Source of the DNA: Bacteriovoracaceae bacterium
GTDB lineage: Bacteria > Bdellovibrionota > Bacteriovoracia > Bacteriovoracales > Bacteriovoracaceae
DNA length: 8,472 nucleotides
Direction: 5' to 3'
Assembly: GCA_023954595.1 (NCBI GenBank)
Contig: JAGSHJ010000121.1
Coordinates: 1 to 8,472, forward strand
A program made the position numbers and the translations under genes. This document shows positions 7,701 through 8,472 of this stretch, piece after piece; within the stretch, counting starts at the first letter, position 1; every line of letters starts with the position of its first letter. The notes under the pieces are model-generated. The model was not told the DNA's origin. It was given only the letters and a program-made list of their open reading frames with translations, and searched no databases.

Positions 7701-7945
7701 TAACTGCTGATATTGAGCTGACCAGGGCTAGTTCTGAAGAGAAAGAAGAGCAAATAAATAGACTCAACGAGTTTAAAAATCGTAATGCTGATCAGGCAGA
7801 AATCCAACTTGAGAAGCTAAAGAATGTTGCTCTTAAAAATGAAAACATCTTTGAACAGTTACTTGAAACAGTTAGATATTGTTCCTTAGGTCAAATCACC
7901 AAAGTTCTTTATGAAGTTGGTGGAAAGTATAGAAGGAATATGTAG
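4772..7945 (+). CDS. icmF: Fused isobutyryl-CoA mutase IcmF (B12 domain, G-protein chaperone, mutase)
   Basis: This 1057-residue adenosylcobalamin enzyme interconverts isobutyryl-CoA and n-butyryl-CoA by carbon-skeleton rearrangement. The cobalamin-binding domain comes first (about 1-135): FDGHD supplies the axial ligand His17, with SSYQGG and FGGGGG following. The MeaB/MeaI-like GTPase domain (about 180-430) has P-loop GTGGAGKS (188-195), ETSGIGQ (281-287) and the base-recognition motif NKYE (328-331); it guards cofactor loading. A helical linker (about 435-530) leads to the mutase barrel (about 540-1057), with PYATGIFPFKR, GEGGPKRTNRRFHYLS and SISGYHIAEAGA (His743, matching the methylmalonyl-CoA mutase active-site His). 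Phe557 and Gln705 (QAQNTCIF) are the IcmF residues at positions where methylmalonyl-CoA mutase has Tyr and Arg. Length is close to the family's roughly 1080-1100. It probably serves branched-chain or butyrate carbon metabolism, and the next gene should supply its cofactor. Confidence 0.95.
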   Translation: MTTKLRFVTAASLFDGHDVSINIMRRLLQSKGVEVIHLGHNRSAQEVVDAAISEDANAIALSSYQGGHNEYFRYIKDLLMERGADNVRIFGGGGGVITPPEIKALEEYGIDKIYHPQDGMKLGLEGIIDDMIEKAKASTLEGVDFKKFEAKPDITPREVSKVITYIEDQGDLPFEVKERQVPIFGITGTGGAGKSSLIDELLLRFHRYYPEKKVALISVDPTKRKTQGALLGDRIRLGSASFENVFVRSLATRNSKTELSPQIKKVTSFMKSLDYDLIIVETSGIGQASDEITQVADKCAYVMTPEYGAASQLEKIEMLEVADFIAINKYEKPRSEDALRDVRKQYRRNHKLFIGHPGSPTDEELPVYGTMASKFNDVGVNAFFCDLVRVFDFSWKDELEVLPKEKFPQIKHSIIPAKQTGYLRSISDTVRDYNTKTEEHLYLFNQIDAVRTSKKLAKTEAVIAELDSIEKELNESLTSEDWKRLEEYDTTVAQYEEGAFKYQVRDKEIKVDTKYTSLSQQKISRVGFPKFIGMGEKVKFLRTQNLPGFFPYATGIFPFKRKDEDPKRMFAGEGGPKRTNRRFHYLSKDDPSKRLSTAFDSVTLYGEDPDHRPDIYGKVGESGVSIATLQDMKDLFDGFDLSAPSTSVSMTINGPAPIILAMFMNTAINQKLSEEERKDPAKCIEVMRQVRGTVQADILKEDQAQNTCIFSLDFALKLMGDVQQYFAKNLIKNYYAVSISGYHIAEAGANPITQLALTLSNGFTYVEYYLSRGMHIDEFAENLSFFFSNGLDPEYTVIGRVARKIWAIAMKERYGASVKSQKLKYHIQTSGRSLHAQEIDFNDIRTTLQAYLALSDNCNSLHTNAYDEAITTPTEESVRRAMAIQMIINREFGLNKTDNPMQGSFIVDELADLVEEAVLTEFEKISDKGGVLGAMESMYQRAQIQEESLYYESLKDTGELPIIGVNTYIADNIDEQLTADIELTRASSEEKEEQINRLNEFKNRNADQAEIQLEKLKNVALKNENIFEQLLETVRYCSLGQITKVLYEVGGKYRRNM
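7933..7937 (+). promoter_or_regulatory. Ribosome binding site for the adenosyltransferase gene
   Basis: AAGGA lies within the last codons of icmF, 8 nt before the ATG at 7946, which is good spacing. Together with the stop (TAG, 7943-7945) abutting that ATG, it fixes the start and points to coupled translation. Confidence 0.65.
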
Positions 7946-8472
7946 ATGAAGGTTTACACTAAAACCGGAGACAAGGGACAGACTGGACTGGTCGGTGGTG
8001 CTAGAATAAGCAAGGCCGACCTTCGTTTAGAGACTTATGGCGAAGTCGATGAATTAAATTCATTCATCGGCTCAGTACATAGTGCTCTAAAGGTTGTAAG
8101 TGCCCCAAGTAGTGAGATTTCTATTATTGAGTTTATTCAAAACACTCTTTTCAATCTTGGATCCAATCTCGCTTGTGCTGCAGAATCTAGAGAGACTTTT
8201 AAACTTCCAAAGGTACAAAGCTCAGATATCGAAAAACTAGAAACTTGTATTGATGAGTTTGAGAAGCAGCTTGAGCCGCTTAAAAATTTCATACTTCCAA
8301 ATGGCTCGCTTGCGGCTTCTGCCTGTCATATCGCTAGATCTGTTTGCCGTAGAGCTGAGAGACGCCTGGTTCAGTTCTCTTTGGAACTTCCGTCAGAGGT
8401 TCCTGAAAATTCTATAGAATTTTTAAATAGGCTGTCAGATTTCTTATTTGTCTATTCAAGGCTAATCAACAA
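7946..8472 (+). CDS. PduO-type ATP:cob(I)alamin adenosyltransferase (3' end cut by window)
   Basis: The frame stays open from the ATG at 7946 to the window edge: 175 complete codons plus two bases, with no stop. The enzyme transfers the 5'-deoxyadenosyl group of ATP to cob(I)alamin, producing adenosylcobalamin, and in PduO/MMAB-type systems delivers it to the mutase. Family motifs are all present: the ATP-binding N-terminus TKTGDKGQTGLVGGARISK (5-23), YGEVDELNS (31-39), FILPNGS (115-121), HIARSVCRRAER (128-139) and LNRLSD (160-165) before FLFVYSRLIN. Complete family members are about 180-190 residues, so perhaps 5-15 residues are missing because of the window boundary, not a mutation. It starts directly after the icmF stop with no spacer, which ties it to cofactor supply for that mutase. 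CobA- and EutT-type adenosyltransferases are unrelated in sequence and do not fit. Confidence 0.95.
   Translation, partial: MKVYTKTGDKGQTGLVGGARISKADLRLETYGEVDELNSFIGSVHSALKVVSAPSSEISIIEFIQNTLFNLGSNLACAAESRETFKLPKVQSSDIEKLETCIDEFEKQLEPLKNFILPNGSLAASACHIARSVCRRAERRLVQFSLELPSEVPENSIEFLNRLSDFLFVYSRLIN

Noticed and set aside
4772..7945. Calling the large mutase methylmalonyl-CoA mutase
   Set aside because: The single-chain order of B12 domain, GTPase and barrel, the Phe557/Gln705 substrate residues, and the FDGHD N-terminus all match IcmF.
1..8472. A previously undescribed defence, mobile or RNA-based system
   Set aside because: Coding sequence fills almost the whole window and each gene belongs to a recognised housekeeping, signalling or metabolic family. 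I saw no repeats, inverted ends, integrase, transposase, tRNA or unexplained long non-coding stretch.

Overview
The window is a compact, AT-rich stretch (roughly 40% G+C by eye) with every gene on the + strand. The genes are packed almost end to end. It looks like ordinary chromosomal sequence of a Gram-negative bacterium: there are no mobile elements, RNA genes, CRISPR arrays or phage genes. A sigma-54-type activator, a CHASE2 kinase, a divergent Lgt carrying the GRIGCF/GCCYG motif and a fused IcmF mutase in one AT-rich genome suggest a Bdellovibrionota or 'deltaproteobacterial' relative, perhaps Bacteriovorax-like. That taxonomic placement is inference and only moderately secure.

Block 1 (1-4694) reads as one tightly coupled gene run. 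A 14-codon tail of an upstream gene overlaps the start of a membrane CHASE2-domain sensor histidine kinase (43-1920). Next comes an NtrC-family sigma-54-dependent response regulator (1938-3431). After one spacer base comes lspA, lipoprotein signal peptidase (3433-3951), and then an ATGA overlap leads into an Lgt-family prolipoprotein diacylglyceryl transferase (3948-4694). The kinase senses outside the cytoplasmic membrane and signals to the activator. Lgt and LspA carry out the first two steps of lipoprotein maturation in the same membrane.

A 77-bp gap (4695-4771) is the only real intergenic space. It holds a candidate sigma-70-type promoter with an extended -10, but no recognisable terminator.

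Block 2 (4772 to the window edge) is a B12-dependent acyl-CoA mutase module. icmF (4772-7945) fuses the cobalamin-binding domain, a MeaB/MeaI-like G-protein chaperone and the mutase barrel. Its active-site residues match isobutyryl-CoA mutase rather than methylmalonyl-CoA mutase. Immediately after its stop codon, with no spacer, begins a PduO-type ATP:cob(I)alamin adenosyltransferase (7946 onward, cut by the window end). This enzyme makes the adenosylcobalamin that the mutase needs.

I found no convincing new system. The points most worth a second look are the cysteine-substituted Lgt active site, the joining of a sensor/activator pair to the lipoprotein-maturation genes, and the icmF-adenosyltransferase pair.
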